NCBI GenBank assembly: GCA_022478985.1
Contig: JAKSZP010002654.1
Location: 248,001-312,000 of the forward strand
DNA: 64,000 nt
Direction: 5' to 3'
Source of the DNA: Massospora cicadina
Taxonomy: Eukaryota; Entomophthoromycota; Entomophthoromycetes; Entomophthorales; Entomophthoraceae
Shown: piece after piece, positions 1 to 11,099 of the stretch
Layout of the letters: every line of letters begins with the position of its first letter
How positions within the stretch are numbered: position 1 is the first letter of the stretch
Made by a program: the position numbers and the translations under genes
Notes under the pieces: model-generated
Seen by the model: the letters and a program-made list of their open reading frames with translations, nothing else
Databases searched by the model: none
Told to the model about the DNA's origin: nothing

Positions 1-327
1 AGAGGAGGGATTGATTTGTGAAGTACCAATCCTAAAACCCTGATACGGGGTTTCCAGCATAGCTTTTACACTTGCAGATGTAAGATCAATCGGGCTGGTT
101 GTATCTGCATGAGCTCCCCACTGTGATAAGATCCAGGGGGTAGGAGGTACCCACTTCAGAGCTCTGGTGGCTGGTATTAAAATATTCCAAGGTTTCCTTG
201 TTTCTAGTATCCATCTCATTGTCGCTTGCTCATCTATCTGAATCTGCCAGGAATTGGTTTTATGAATCCATTTCAGAGAGTTTCACTGATTTTGACTGAA
301 CACTTGTTGTGAAGTTCTGAGGATCAC
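1..327 (-). pseudogene. Partial open frame at left edge, probable start of Gyp-A gag
   Basis: On the minus strand a frame stays open from a stop near 328 to the left edge, over 105 codons, and continues outside the window. It is rich in Trp and Pro and contains the short pieces RWILETRKPW and LKWVPPTPWIL. I do not recognise the domain. It follows an LTR-like stretch (about 380-1026) read in the same direction, so the simplest reading is the beginning of the coding region of an LTR element that lies mostly left of the window. A fragment of a LINE protein is an alternative. Confidence 0.4.
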
Positions 328-379
328 TCACTTGATAATTGGTATCCTGCATGCTAAATTGGGATGAGGTACTGCCGGA

Positions 380-1026
380 TGATCCTCAATATTACCAGTG
401 GCTTTAGGTATATTTTTCCTTCAGAAATTCACTAGGGCTATTATAATAGCCATGACCCTTTTGGTCAAATTCAGGCATAAATTTCCCAAAGTAATCAGAA
501 ATTTATCCAAGCCAGGGTTTAATACAAGCTGTGCTTTCAGCTTGTCAACACATCTCCAAAGGAAAGACTCTGATAAAACCAGGAAAGGGATAAAATATCT
601 TTTATTATAGGATAATTATTTGATAATCTGTCATTAGGCCAATCACCAGTATTTATACCTCTTGGGCATCTCCTGACCTCATTTGAGCACAAAAATTCAA
701 CAGATATTTTGCCACCTCAGTTCAGCCATTGAACTAATATGACTAAGACCTATTCTTAAGTTTATTGGTGGCAAAATACTCTCAAAATCTGGATAATTTC
801 AGGGTAAAAAATTGCAATAAAACATTCAAAATTATACTAGGATCTTCTTGATTTGAGTTTTTCATAATGCTGATGAAATAAACCTTCTGTGAAATTCTTG
901 CATCAATTGAAGTAGATGACGTACCCCTAATCAGGACGTCAGCAGTCCTCTCTCTCAATAGCACTAGGTACTCCCTTTTGGGCGGTCCTTGTGCAAGTGC
1001 TATCATGCCAATTACGGATATTGACA
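380..1026 (-). repeat. LTR-like segment of Gyp-A (minus strand)
   Basis: Read on the minus strand this begins TGTCA at 1026. It carries a TATA-type box (GGTATAAATACT, around 650) followed within about 60 bases by AATAAAAG, the usual order in an LTR promoter and R region, and is followed by the open frame at 1-327. The lower boundary is uncertain and no partner LTR is in the window. It appears to interrupt Gyp-B, whose protease lies just to the right in the same orientation. Confidence 0.38.
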
Positions 1027-3670
1027 TTAATTTCGCCCTAGGGCGGGAATTTGCTTATGTTATCGTTTGTCTGATTGTCCATGAGACTTTTGAACGTTAT
1101 CTTTAGTCAGCCCCATACAATTTTTAATACTGAATATTTGATATTGTTTCTGATAATAAGGACCAATTGCTGAGATTTGGCGCAGTGATAATTGGCCATA
1201 ATGTGATCAAATTGACGTTGAGATATTCGGCTCAAGCCATGTAGTTGTAAGAGGCTTTTTAGTGTGAGTATTAAGGTATTAGCTCGAGTATTGAGAGGAT
1301 AATCAGCCCAAACTGATGGTTGTTGAAGGGTTTATTTTTGGGTCAACCACCAGAATCTGACATGGGGCCAACAGGATAAGCTTACAAAATCTGAGGGGTA
1401 ATGAATAGTATGTCCTAATTGTGAAAGTGCTAAGAGGACCTGAAGTTCCAAACTCTTGGGTGTTTTTCAAGTTGGGGTCCAGCCTAATCTTTATAATAAT
1501 TTTTGAGGAAAAACGTTCACTGGGGATCCAGTGTCAAGGATAGCCATGACCTGTATTCTGTTGATGACAGCCTCCACCTTGATTATGGTTCCACCAATGT
1601 TAGGGAAAAGAGCTGGAACCTACTTATGATGGAAAGTAGAAGAAATCTTTTAGCGGTCTTGGGTACTTATCTACATAAGATTGTAGAGTATGAGCATACC
1701 GAGTAGATTAGATCAGTAAGTCAATGAAATGGTCAGCATCACTGGTAGTATTGATAGCCTCAGAACACTTCAGCACTTGATGGTGTATGTTCCGCTGTGT
1801 ATCATGGCCATATTTAACCTTTTAAGGTTCAACCAAATTAGTATCCCCACCTCAACTGGGGCTTATATTACATAGTAACCAACATCTCAACAAATCCCTT
1901 CAGATTTGTCGTCAGAGTTATATCTATTAACGTCAGGGGTTCATTAGAAAAGAGTTTAGGGTCAGGGCTTCCTTCGTTGCAGTGAATGTCCTTTCGGCGC
2001 TCAAAAGCCCTTTTAGCTTTCAGAGAATCCGTTGTTACTGCAACAACTCTGGGTTTGCGCTCATTATTAGTGGGTTTTTGCTTCCTCATAGGAGCAGGTT
2101 TTGAGCTATGACATCTAGGGGAGATGCTGAGCAGGATATGAACAGCGTCTTAAAGGGATGTGAACGTTTGAAACGCTTCAGGAGGCTCTAAGGAGGGAGT
2201 GAAGCGAGGCAAAGCTACACAGTGCATACAAAAAGTTCTGTGACTAACGTTTTAAAGACACAACTTTACAAATAAATAAACTTTCTTTTATCATAATTTA
2301 ACATACAACCTTTCCCTCTCTATACATATTTATATTGCTAAAACAATTGTTAAAAGGTATGCACATAGTTCCTGTTTTGTATAACCATGTTTAAACCAGC
2401 TGTCACATTCTTCTGAATTGTCTCTATTTTATCAAAAGGATGAACCTTCAGTGCCACCTTCATATTAGAGAACAGAAAGAAGTCAGACAGAGCCAAATAT
2501 GGTGAATAGGGTAATAACTATAATCTGAAGGTGGCATTGAAGGTTCATCATTTTGATAAAGTAGAGACAATTCAGAAGAATGTGACAGCTGGTTTAAACA
2601 TGATTATACAAAATAGGAACTATGTGCATACCTTTTAACAATTGTTTTAGCAATATAAATATGTATAGAGAGGAAAAGTTTGTATGTTAAATTATGATAA
2701 AAAAATTTATTTATTTGTAAAGTTGTGTCTTTAAAACGTTAGTCTCAGAAATTTTAGACTGCACTGTGTATAACTGATGTCGCAAGGCGAACGTTAGGGT
2801 GTAAATAATGGAGGGGAGAACTGCCCAATTACAGATAGTATACTCTGTCTAACCTCACGTGGCGGAGAAACCTCTGATTTGAGCTGACTGAGGGAGCAGA
2901 TCCCCTGAGGGAAATAGCCATAGAGGAGGCTAGAGGTAATGGTATACTCTTACCTCTGGTCTCCTTTCGCAATTTTAATCTTACAGAAGTCAGCCACCAC
3001 TAGCAGAGGCTCATTGATATTGCATACGTTTTGGAAGGAGCGTTTTACTAAATTTATTTGCATCGCAAAAGAGGGTGAGGAGCCAATCCAGTCATAATTG
3101 CAGCAACAGCATCTTCAAGAGGTAATATCTTTGCAATTAAAAGTGTATGGGCTTCACTATAGAACTAATCAACAAAGGAAGCAATAAATTCTCACTTTTG
3201 CATGCTGAGGCACATAAAAGTTAGTTTCATCCTACATAAACTTTGCGTTGAGCAAAATTTTCAATAAGGGTTTCTTTACACTCCGCTCAGGTGCTGAGGG
3301 TGTTCATATTTGGAACCATTACCTCTTGGTCCGTAAGACTTAAGCAAGGTAGGGTGTATTTTGTTTTCTGTTGGTCAGTTGATTCTTCCATAACAAATTT
3401 ATAGACAAATGAGAAATGAGGCAATGCTACCCTCACCATTAGAGAAATTGTCACTAAAGAGGGCTTTATGAATAACAGAATTGTCCCCACGAGGTCCTGG
3501 AGAGGGGTTCTGTTAAGATTTTATAGGTTTAGACAAAGAACTGTCTAGCTGCTTAATAAAACAGCTATCCTTGGTTCAGATGCAGCAAGAAGGTTTGAGG
3601 GTTACTTACCTAAACAGCTCCCAGGTTTAGTAAAAGTTTGTGGTGTACAGGTTACCCTGTAGTGACAGTA
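1027..3670 (-). pseudogene. Gyp-B: decayed Ty3/gypsy gag and protease (minus strand)
   Basis: Minus-strand translation gives gag-like fragments between about 3490 and 1868, then a retropepsin active site AILDTGSPVNVF with DTGS at 1524-1535, then frames too broken to assign. In retroelements this aspartic protease releases gag and pol products. Stops and frameshifts occur throughout, so it is dead. The gag part is split by the palindromic mariner element at 2218-2768. RT and integrase are not seen here and were presumably displaced leftwards when Gyp-A inserted at 1026/1027. Family assignment rests on gag-then-protease order and the DTGS motif. Confidence 0.55.
2216..2770. mobile_element. Palindromic mariner-derived element (two opposed 3' halves)
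   Basis: A left arm (2218-2466) and right arm (2521-2768) are near-perfect inverted copies around a 54-bp loop. Ends read CACAGTGCAT and TGCACTGTG, each bordered by TA (2216-2217 and 2769-2770), the target duplicated by mariner elements. Left arm plus loop, read on minus, encode the C-terminal part of a mariner transposase including LALSDFFLF, where the Asp (2482-2484) fits the third catalytic acid of the DD34D triad. The right arm repeats only the part downstream of that. The unit is therefore two 3' ends facing outward, with no 5' half. It cannot code for transposase but has matching ends that a transposase could in principle bind. It lies inside Gyp-B gag. Confidence 0.8.
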
Positions 3671-4150
3671 CTTATTGTAACCTTAGCGATTTGTGCTCAA
3701 TGGTTCTTTTGCACAGGATTTCAACAATCTCACGGTTGTAGGAGTGATAAAGCTCTTGACCACTGATAAATAGTTTGTAAGGGGAAAGTAACCACAAGAT
3801 GATTCTATAGTTATCTAAATTTTATTAGCAATCAAAACGCGGACAAAAGCAATCCACTAGTTCTTGCCTCCTAGTATTTAAAGGAATTTGAGGTTAGAAT
3901 GTGAGGGGCAAGAGAATTCAGATTAAGAAGAGGGTAGCTCAATTTGGGAATAATATGATCCAATTTATCGGAACTCTCAAGAAGCTCTCTACCCTTAACT
4001 TGACTTAGTTTTGGGTGGGATCAATAGGTAGGATGCATTCATGTGGTAAGGATTTAATATATTTAATCCAATCAACCTCTTGAAAATATTTTCACCTCCC
4101 TGAACCCCCTTCAGGTCTATAAAAGGTGTTTGATTCTCTTAGGAATTTCA
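3670..4150 (-). repeat. Probable 5' LTR of Gyp-B (minus strand)
   Basis: Read on minus, a TATA-type sequence (TTTAAATACTAG, 3872-3884) is followed by AATAAAAT near 3826. The segment ends just before a leader containing CACTACAGGGTAACC (about 3651-3665). Very similar leader bases follow the Gyp-F LTR and the LTR fragment at 32.7 kb. Gag-like frames of Gyp-B follow in the expected direction. The upper boundary is a guess from typical LTR length. Confidence 0.4.
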
Positions 4151-7100
4151 CTTAATTGCAGTTGGGGCATAGGCGGGCCTTATAAGGAGTCTACTTATTT
4201 CCTTAAGGGTTTGGCATAACTTTATTGACAACAGCACAGCTATTTGGCTAGGGACATGAGCAGAATTATTACTCAATTAGGATTTAGGCAAGAGTTGAAA
4301 TGGGAGATTTTACTGATTTTTTTAGAAAAATTTTCCCTCATAATATTTTTTACTAATTAGTCACACATCTAATTGTCTGACAAGGCGCTAATTAACGCTG
4401 CTAATTTGAAATGTTAGTTGGAATTTTTTTCCTGAGTTAGTTATTTATAGATTTTTAACAACCGTTCAATCCAGAAAGAAGCGGACTATTAGGAAATTAA
4501 TGGGACATTAGTTTAAGTTATTAGGAAACAAAAAAGACATCTTTTCAGACCTTAACTTTCATATCCTAGGTACTTAAACAAGATATTAGTTACCACAGAG
4601 CAATCAAAAGCACCTCATTTAGTTATTAGTTGGTTTTTGTCAAAATTACCACAAAACTAAATTCAGTCTTGCATAAGTACATTAATTTTAATTTTATAAA
4701 GATTACACTGATACTCTTAAAGCTATGATTAAATAGCTTATTGAAAATTATTTTGATCCTTAGTAGCCTGGCTATATATCATGAGGCAGCCAAATATTAA
4801 AATAAAGACTGATCTATAATTAAATTCATAAGGATATACGGTAGTTTTAGGTGTAATTCATAAAGTTGATATTTATCTAAGATTTTTTACTATGGAAAGT
4901 GTTTTTTGATAATTTCTTTGCAAAGGACTAAATGTAATAGATACCATATGAATATAGATTGTAGGATTACCATTTAGGTATGTACCTTGTTCTTATATAA
5001 CTAATAACCTCTGATATATCATTATATAATAGATGTTATTGGAAAAGATGCAATCATCAATATAATAAGGAGCTTAATTTCTTTATTTAAATTTTATGCA
5101 TAAATTTTATTTATGGTGGGCCAACCTGGGGAAGATGCTGCACCAATTAAGGGGAATCAAAGAAATGGGAAAGGAGGATAAAGCCCTGAAACCCTCCATG
5201 CATGGCATATGATAAGCTAGGAACTCCATGGACCGCCTTTGCTATCTGTTATCACGGTTCAGGGCATTGATGCACAATTCCAACACAGTCATAATCGTCC
5301 CCTACCCAAAGTTCACTACCAGGATCAACTTGGGGAGGCAGTGGCAGTGAGTAATTACTCTAACACTGGGGTATCCTCCCCTGAGCTTAATTTCCTTATC
5401 CTTATTAATAAACCAAATTATGTTCAATATGGGGACTATAGAAACATACTGATTAAATATAATAAATACTATCTACTTTAATTAGCTTAAGACTTTTAAA
5501 AAAATGGGAATTCTCAATAGCTACATGTATACTAACTAGTATAATATTAAAATAATACTATTTGCAATAGAATGTCTTAAACAATATCAAATTTACAATA
5601 ACAGCTGTCTTTGACCTCCGATGCTATCAATCTCAAGGCCTTGAGAAATATTCTTTTGGACTTAAAGCTCATTGTCTTGAGGCAGTAGGACCTAAATACT
5701 TGGACCCTCAATATATTCTCTCATAAGTCTCAAGACTTAACTCTTAGACCTCCAATGCATTTTTATGGCACTAAAAATGCTACTGTAATGGTTGGATGGA
5801 TCCTAGCCAGTACATTTTTTTGCTTTTAAAAAAGTTTGAGATTTAAATTTAAATAAAATAGGCAATAAAAATGATAGGGAAGATGAACCACAATGGATGC
5901 AACAATGTCACATTAAAGGTTTCAAGTTACCATATTTGGGATAATGCTCAAGTAATTCCAAATCTGGATTTAGACTCATACAAACCCTAAAATTCTATCA
6001 CAAAACAAATTTGCTTTTGTTTGGAAGAAAATATAGGCATCTACAAAAATTAAACTCTACATTTGATTTTAAAAAATTTAAAGGCTTTAAAGCTTATAGA
6101 ATTTTATTAATAGCTATAGGAACTGATATTCTTTTTTTACTCTTTAGTTCTGAATTAATTTTTTTAAAATAAAATTATGCACTTCTATATTGCAATTTCT
6201 TTTGTGTGATATGCAGTAGGATTTTATCATGCAACTTGTACTGATAGTGAGTTAAGTCTAGTTTCAAATTCTTTTAAAGACCTAACTGTAAGTCAGTATT
6301 TGCTTATATATATTAAATCTTCACTAACATATATTTATTATGTGTCTTTGAAATTCTAGACATAACATAAAAACCACAAAATAAATCTTTGGGATTTTAG
6401 CAGTATTGTGTTCAGCCAGCTGGTTATTGCTAACAAATTTGTTTGTAGCGCATTGCAATGACTTAAAATATTACAGATACTCTTAGATCTTCCAATACCT
6501 TTTTCTGAAGCTGCCAATATTTTGATTATAAACTGATTTATATTGTATAGGTGCCATTATGAGTTTAAATCTCATATTAAATCAACTAAACTAGAGACTA
6601 AAGTTAATTGTCTAGTTCTTTACAAAAAGGAATAATCAAAGACCATGTGTCATTTATTTGTTAATTAAACTAAATTCTAGATTAGAAAGAACTATAGAAT
6701 TTTATAGGGAATGTATGAAATTTATAAATCATGTTTCAATTAACCAAATTTTATCTTATTTGATAAGTTAAGTCAATTGATAAGTATGATTTTTTTGCTT
6801 TTGTTGGTATGTCAGTTCAAAATTTACAAAATGAAGATTAGTAGGTAGAATGCAAATTTAGTAATTAAAATAATGAATTTAATATGCTTACAAGCTAGAA
6901 TAAACTTTTTTTTATATACTAAGGGAGTACATAGACTTACCCACTAAAGCAATTAGTACAGCTTAATTTCTGAAAGATTTATATAGTAAATACGCTTAGT
7001 AAGTTTTAAGTGTACAGCTTAGTCAATTTTTTGTGTTCCTGAAGTTTAACACTTTTTGTACTATATTATTATCTTCTTTATACCTTCCTCTTTATGTTTT

Positions 7101-7438
7101 ATCCTTCTATATATCATTCAGATGTTTGTATTTCTTACTTATGTTAAGTTTTAAAATTTAATTTTTAAACATTATCTTCTTACTTTTATGACAAATAAAT
7201 ACAGTTCACTTTATCTGTATCATATAGACAACTAACCCTTATTCCTATAGTATATATTAACCATTTTTGTTCAGACTCTTAAATATACTTTCTATAGGAA
7301 TTCAGCATGCCAAGAAGAGATTGGGCTCATAATTTTGGTGCTTCAGCAGACAGATTATTCACAAATTCATTAATACAATACACCCTAATCATACTTTCTT
7401 TTGCTTCAGTAGCCATAATCAAAGCCAAATTCATATTT
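4151..7438. other. AT-rich stretch without an identified feature
   Basis: About 3.3 kb of strongly AT-rich DNA with no long frame. The only moderately sized one is 5239-5481 on plus (80 codons), in a slightly GC-richer island at about 5.1-5.4 kb that ends with AATAAACC; it resembles no family I know. The rest shows no TIR, LTR pair or conserved motif that I can see. It may be very old repeat DNA. Confidence 0.5.
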
Positions 7439-7527
7439 TAAAAAAATACAAAACATAACTGCTCAAACAAGCAAAAACCTTAAAATGTTAATGCTTTTGA
7501 CGCCTGTTTCCCTGGTATGGGGCGGGG

Positions 7528-7824
7528 GTGCGCCGCCTGCTGGTGTGTTTCTGCTGCTGCAGAAGCATGCCCAAGCTCGCTCTGCTAGCCCCCCAATGCT
7601 ATCAGGCGTATGTCCCCCCTCAGGACTTGGCACACTGCCTTGCAAGCTCCCAAGTGGTGCTCCAGAGCCCTTTGGTGCTCCCATGGAGCAATTTGCATTT
7701 CAGCCTCCAGGTCAAATATGGGAATCTTTTCTCATACGCAAGTGTGGCCATCATCAAGATGGCCATGGCAGTGTATAAACCCACTGGTTTTATTTATTTT
7801 CGCCCTTTCAAGGGGGTTTTTTAA
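7528..7824 (+). CDS. Possible N-terminal ORF1 module, unrecognised
   Basis: A 98-codon frame ending just upstream of the CCHC protein but in a different frame. Its centre (PPQDLAHCLASSQ onward) has loose resemblance in spacing and composition to the N-terminal frame of the LINE ORF1 at 29329-29598 (SPEILAWQARCNQ), and both precede a protein starting MAA. The GC-rich sequence also opens frames on both strands by chance, so coding status is doubtful. The alternative is a GC-rich 5' untranslated region or promoter. Confidence 0.25.
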   Translation: MRRLLVCFCCCRSMPKLALLAPQCYQAYVPPQDLAHCLASSQVVLQSPLVLPWSNLHFSLQVKYGNLFSYASVAIIKMAMAVYKPTGFIYFRPFKGVF

Positions 7825-7853
7825 ATTTCATCTTCCTTTCTGAATCCAAAACA

Positions 7854-8327
7854 ATGGCAGCATCTAAGCTACCATTAATTTTTAAATTTATTCCCCTTCC
7901 TACCATTTGCACCCAGCTTCAGGATGAGGCCACTTTGGTGGTCCAGTTCACCAGGTTGCCCTCCCACCTTACCCCTGAACGCCTCTGGCATGAACTCATG
8001 GAGTGTTTGGCTGTTTATGGCGCAAACCCTGTGCTGCAATTCAAAGTTCCAAATGGAGCAGATTGTTTGGCAGGGCTGCATGCCTTTGTGATGATCCGCC
8101 CATTCCATCGTGACACCCATCTTGCAATTCCCCCTCACAAGGTGATCAGATCCTCAAATGATCACCCATTCTGGGCATGCATCAAAAACAGACACGGTAT
8201 TTGCCCTTTGTGCTTTGAGCAAGATCACTCAAAGTGCAAGTGCCCTATGGATTCCACCTCTGCCACTTCCACCACTCCCCCCTCTGATGTTAGCTTGGCT
8301 GCTGCTACATCCAAATTTTTTGAGTGA
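7854..8327 (+). CDS. LINE-type ORF1 protein with CCHC zinc knuckle
   Basis: 157 residues, intact from an ATG in a good fungal context (AAAACAATGGC). Residues about 25-60 hold an RNA-binding-like segment (VVQFTRLPSHLTPERL, then LAVYG at 52-56). A CX2CX4HX4C knuckle follows with C117, C120, H125, C130. The same layout (a protein starting MAA, LAVYG near residue 60, one knuckle) occurs in ORF1 of the LINE at 24.4-29.7 kb, which supports homology. Such proteins coat LINE RNA and act as nucleic-acid chaperones. The frame is open where nearly every other transposon frame in the window is broken, yet no ORF2 follows. It could be a non-autonomous retroposon protein or a captured gene; I cannot tell which. 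Confidence 0.6.
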   Translation: MAASKLPLIFKFIPLPTICTQLQDEATLVVQFTRLPSHLTPERLWHELMECLAVYGANPVLQFKVPNGADCLAGLHAFVMIRPFHRDTHLAIPPHKVIRSSNDHPFWACIKNRHGICPLCFEQDHSKCKCPMDSTSATSTTPPSDVSLAAATSKFFE

Positions 8328-8702
8328 GGCTCAATTCTCCCATTCCCAACCTCAACAAATTCTGGAATGGCTTCCAAAGCCGCAGCAATCAAAAGTTTAA
8401 AAATTTAAAATTTTTTGTTAAATTATGAAAACCTGAGCCAATGGCTGAAACAGTTACAGTTGAGCTGCTGTGGTCAACAGTTTATGGCCAAACAGATGCG
8501 GCCAACTTGCCAACTCCAGTATTGGCCATCGTTAGCTGAGACAAATCCTTTTGAGTGTCTTAATTAGATTGATGAAAATTAGTAATTGTATAACGTTAAA
8601 CCGGATTTTGCATTGGAGGAGTTTTTTTGTCAATCCTCTTAAATCACGCCTCTCCATTTTTGTCCTTAAAACGGTTATCACATTTATAAAATTATAAATA
8701 AA

Positions 8703-8990
8703 ATGGCAGCTAAAGCCTCTGCAGCTCTTGCCAACACCCTACTCCACCAGCAACTTCATGGGGCAATGGGACCCCTGGTTGAGGTTATTCATATCCCCAA
8801 TTACCCTCATGATTTTGAGGCTGAGACGAAGTATGAGATTGATGAGATGGCTTTTGGTGTGATCCGTGCCTGTATCAATGCAGAAAAAAACTCTCTTTTT
8901 TACCCTAATTATCCTAAAACCCAGTGGTGCATTAAGTCATTTACTTGTGTTCCTGCTCTCATCACTTTTGCTGAGCATCAACTTTCTTAA
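8703..8990 (+). CDS. Unrecognised small protein, 95 residues
   Basis: Starts MAAKASAALANTLLHQQ in the context AATAAAATGGC, nearly the same start context as the CCHC protein 0.5 kb upstream. The N-terminus is Ala/Leu-rich and may be helical; the rest is mixed with IPNYPHDF and a late Cys. There is no zinc knuckle or transmembrane stretch. After the stop the same frame continues readable for about 60 codons (to about 9170) with one more stop, so the protein may once have been longer. I do not know the family. It sits in the same putative unit as the ORF1 protein. Confidence 0.4.
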   Translation: MAAKASAALANTLLHQQLHGAMGPLVEVIHIPNYPHDFEAETKYEIDEMAFGVIRACINAEKNSLFYPNYPKTQWCIKSFTCVPALITFAEHQLS

Positions 8991-9419
8991 TATGTTGAGG
9001 CGATGGACACTACTGGCCTCATTAACAAAAAACCCACAATTATTCCTCCTTATGCCACATATCACTGATGCTCCCACTACAATGCTGTCCGCTATGGTCA
9101 GCCTGCTATATTGGGTGCCAGACAAAAGTTCCCAAAGCTTTTCCCCTTCTGATATGGCTTCCTAAGCTGTTAGCTGAGGTGCCATATTAAGAACTTTTTC
9201 AATTTCTAATAATCCCTTCTTTTGGACCATTTGCAAATAAAGATGCATGGTGGCTCCCCTTTTTTGGTTGGGCACCACTAGTGTAAAAAATACACCCTTA
9301 TCATAAAATTAGATAGGAATGAATAGTGAATGTTTTTGAGTGGTTTAGAAAATGGTTGATGGCCTATTAGTTGTCTGTTCTTTAATTTCTTTTAGCAAAC
9401 TTTGCAAATAACCTTTAGC

Positions 9420-9741
9420 TGACGATCTTATAACAGCTTATGATAGTATAAGAGGCCTCTCAATAAAAAATATATTATTATACCCGGGGAGAATTTAAAA
9501 TGAACAAAATAAAGAAATAGATTTTATGATAAGTTTTTATTATGGTAAATAAACAATTTACCTGGCACCCTCGATTAGCAAGGCTAGGTTATATAACTGG
9601 GCCTGAGGGTGTAAGGCTTAGAATGAGAAACTATAATAGGGATTATAAGCAATACTCATAAAATCAGTATAATGGGTTTCAAACGTTAATTTTAAATTCA
9701 TATATTGTTGACTTCAGCAATGCAAATTGTTTTTGTTTACA
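9420..9741 (-). repeat. Gyp-C 3' LTR
   Basis: 322 bp. Shares with 15301-15617 the blocks CTGACGA(T/C)CTTAT, AGTATA(A/T)GAGGCC and GAGGGTGTAAGG(C/T)TTAGA in the same order. On minus the internal region ends ...TTTCTAG directly before the LTR start TGTAAAC. Identity by eye is modest, so the element is old. Confidence 0.75.
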
Positions 9742-11099
9742 CTAGAAACAGCCAATAATTTTACATCTTTATTAATCTTTTTTGGTAAATTTCAAAAATC
9801 TATTTCTTTTTTCCAGATATAATTGGATTGGAAGGATTGAATCGTGTATTTAAAAACTTTCATTTTGCCTTTTTGTTTGTTTGCAATTTTTGACTAAACT
9901 ATTGTTACCTGAGGTTCCCAGATATTTCTTTACATTAAGAGAAACTTCTGTTTGAGCCGCTTGTTTTAGGATGGAATTGTATCTGGTGAGCTGAGTTTAT
10001 TTGTATCTCAACTATATGAAAAGTTGTCTGATATTCTGCACATAAGTCTCTGCAGACTTAGTTTTAAATGAGGGTTTAGATTTTAAAATTGGTTGTGGGG
10101 TTTTTGTGAAAAACAAGTAGAGACAGCAGTTACACATCTCTCATCTAGGATTTGTCCTAAATAAGTATACAAGATAGAGGCAAGGTCCTGGGGTTAATAC
10201 CTTTTTTCTTGAAATGGTGCGAGGCCCTGTCTAGCTTGGTAACAAAAGCCAAAGACAATACATTGAAATTCTTAATAAAACAAGGTTAAATCCACTTCAG
10301 GTGCCTTCACTAGAGTCTAGTTACTGTTTGTGGTTTGTAGTTTAATCTAGCAATGGTGACCATGTTAGATGGGGCAAGATATGATGATAAATTTTTGGTT
10401 TGAGAGCTTAAAATAAGCTATTCACAATTAATACATTCTTTGTAAGGGACCCAGTTGTTCCCATATTCTAGTTATCCTTTCAGCGTTAACAATTAGTTAA
10501 GTCACATTTTCCCCGTTGCAAATCAGAATTTTTAATCTTTACCTCTGTTAAACCCTTCACCGTATTAACTTAAAATCCATGGGCTTCTGTAGCATGAAGG
10601 GATACAGGGAATAAGAGTGAAAGGTTTGGTAAGCCTTATAATTTGTTGGTAACTTCAAATAGAAGGCTCCACTATAAACACTTGCTTAATTTAAAATAAC
10701 CCAGTTTGTTCACTGGCTAATTTGTGGCATGGTACTTTGAGGTGAAGGTTCTTGGTATTCTACCATGACAAGAACCCAAAACTTAGTAGTTAAGAGATCC
10801 TTGAAGCTTCTTATCAACGAACCTTTTGGTATTGTTTTTTATCTACATATAGACCTGTTGGTTAATTAAGCAAATATAAAATTAAAAAATTCTTCAGTTA
10901 TACCAAATTGGTTTTAATCTAAATTTAAATAGCCTGGATTATTCCTTGGACTAGCAAACATAGGGTACACTCCCAATTATTTAGTGGAGGGAATTAATTT
11001 AGGAAAACTTGTTTAATAAAAGGTTATCGCCCACATATTATGGGTCGTGGTAAAATAGTAACAAAGATATCTCTCAAGTGACTAGTATTTATCTCTCAG

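Larger units (their letters stand above)
7439..9294 (+). mobile_element. ORF1-only non-LTR retroposon candidate
   Basis: A GC-richer block between two similar short sequences, TAAAAAAATACA (7439-7450) and TAAAAAATACA (9284-9294), which differ by one A and may be a target-site duplication. Within it lie a possible upstream frame (7528-7824), a 157-codon ORF1-type protein (7854-8327), a second frame (8703-8990) and AATAAA at 9236-9241 about 43 bases before the right boundary. No endonuclease or RT is present. LINE copies are usually 5'-truncated and keep the RT end; this keeps the ORF1 end. Alternatives are a LINE whose ORF2 was deleted, or a host-adopted ORF1. Confidence 0.5.

Noticed and set aside
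2216..2770. A miRNA-type or bacterial-type regulatory hairpin
   Set aside because: Arms are 250 bp, encode mariner transposase remnants and end at TA dinucleotides, so a transposon origin explains it.
5239..5481. An 80-codon frame as a host gene
   Set aside because: No recognised motif, no intron signals or conserved context; left within the unassigned stretch.
7463..7684. Minus-strand Gly/Pro-rich frame at the left end of the ORF1-only unit
   Set aside because: Antisense of a GC-rich stretch that is open in several frames; no domain and no support.
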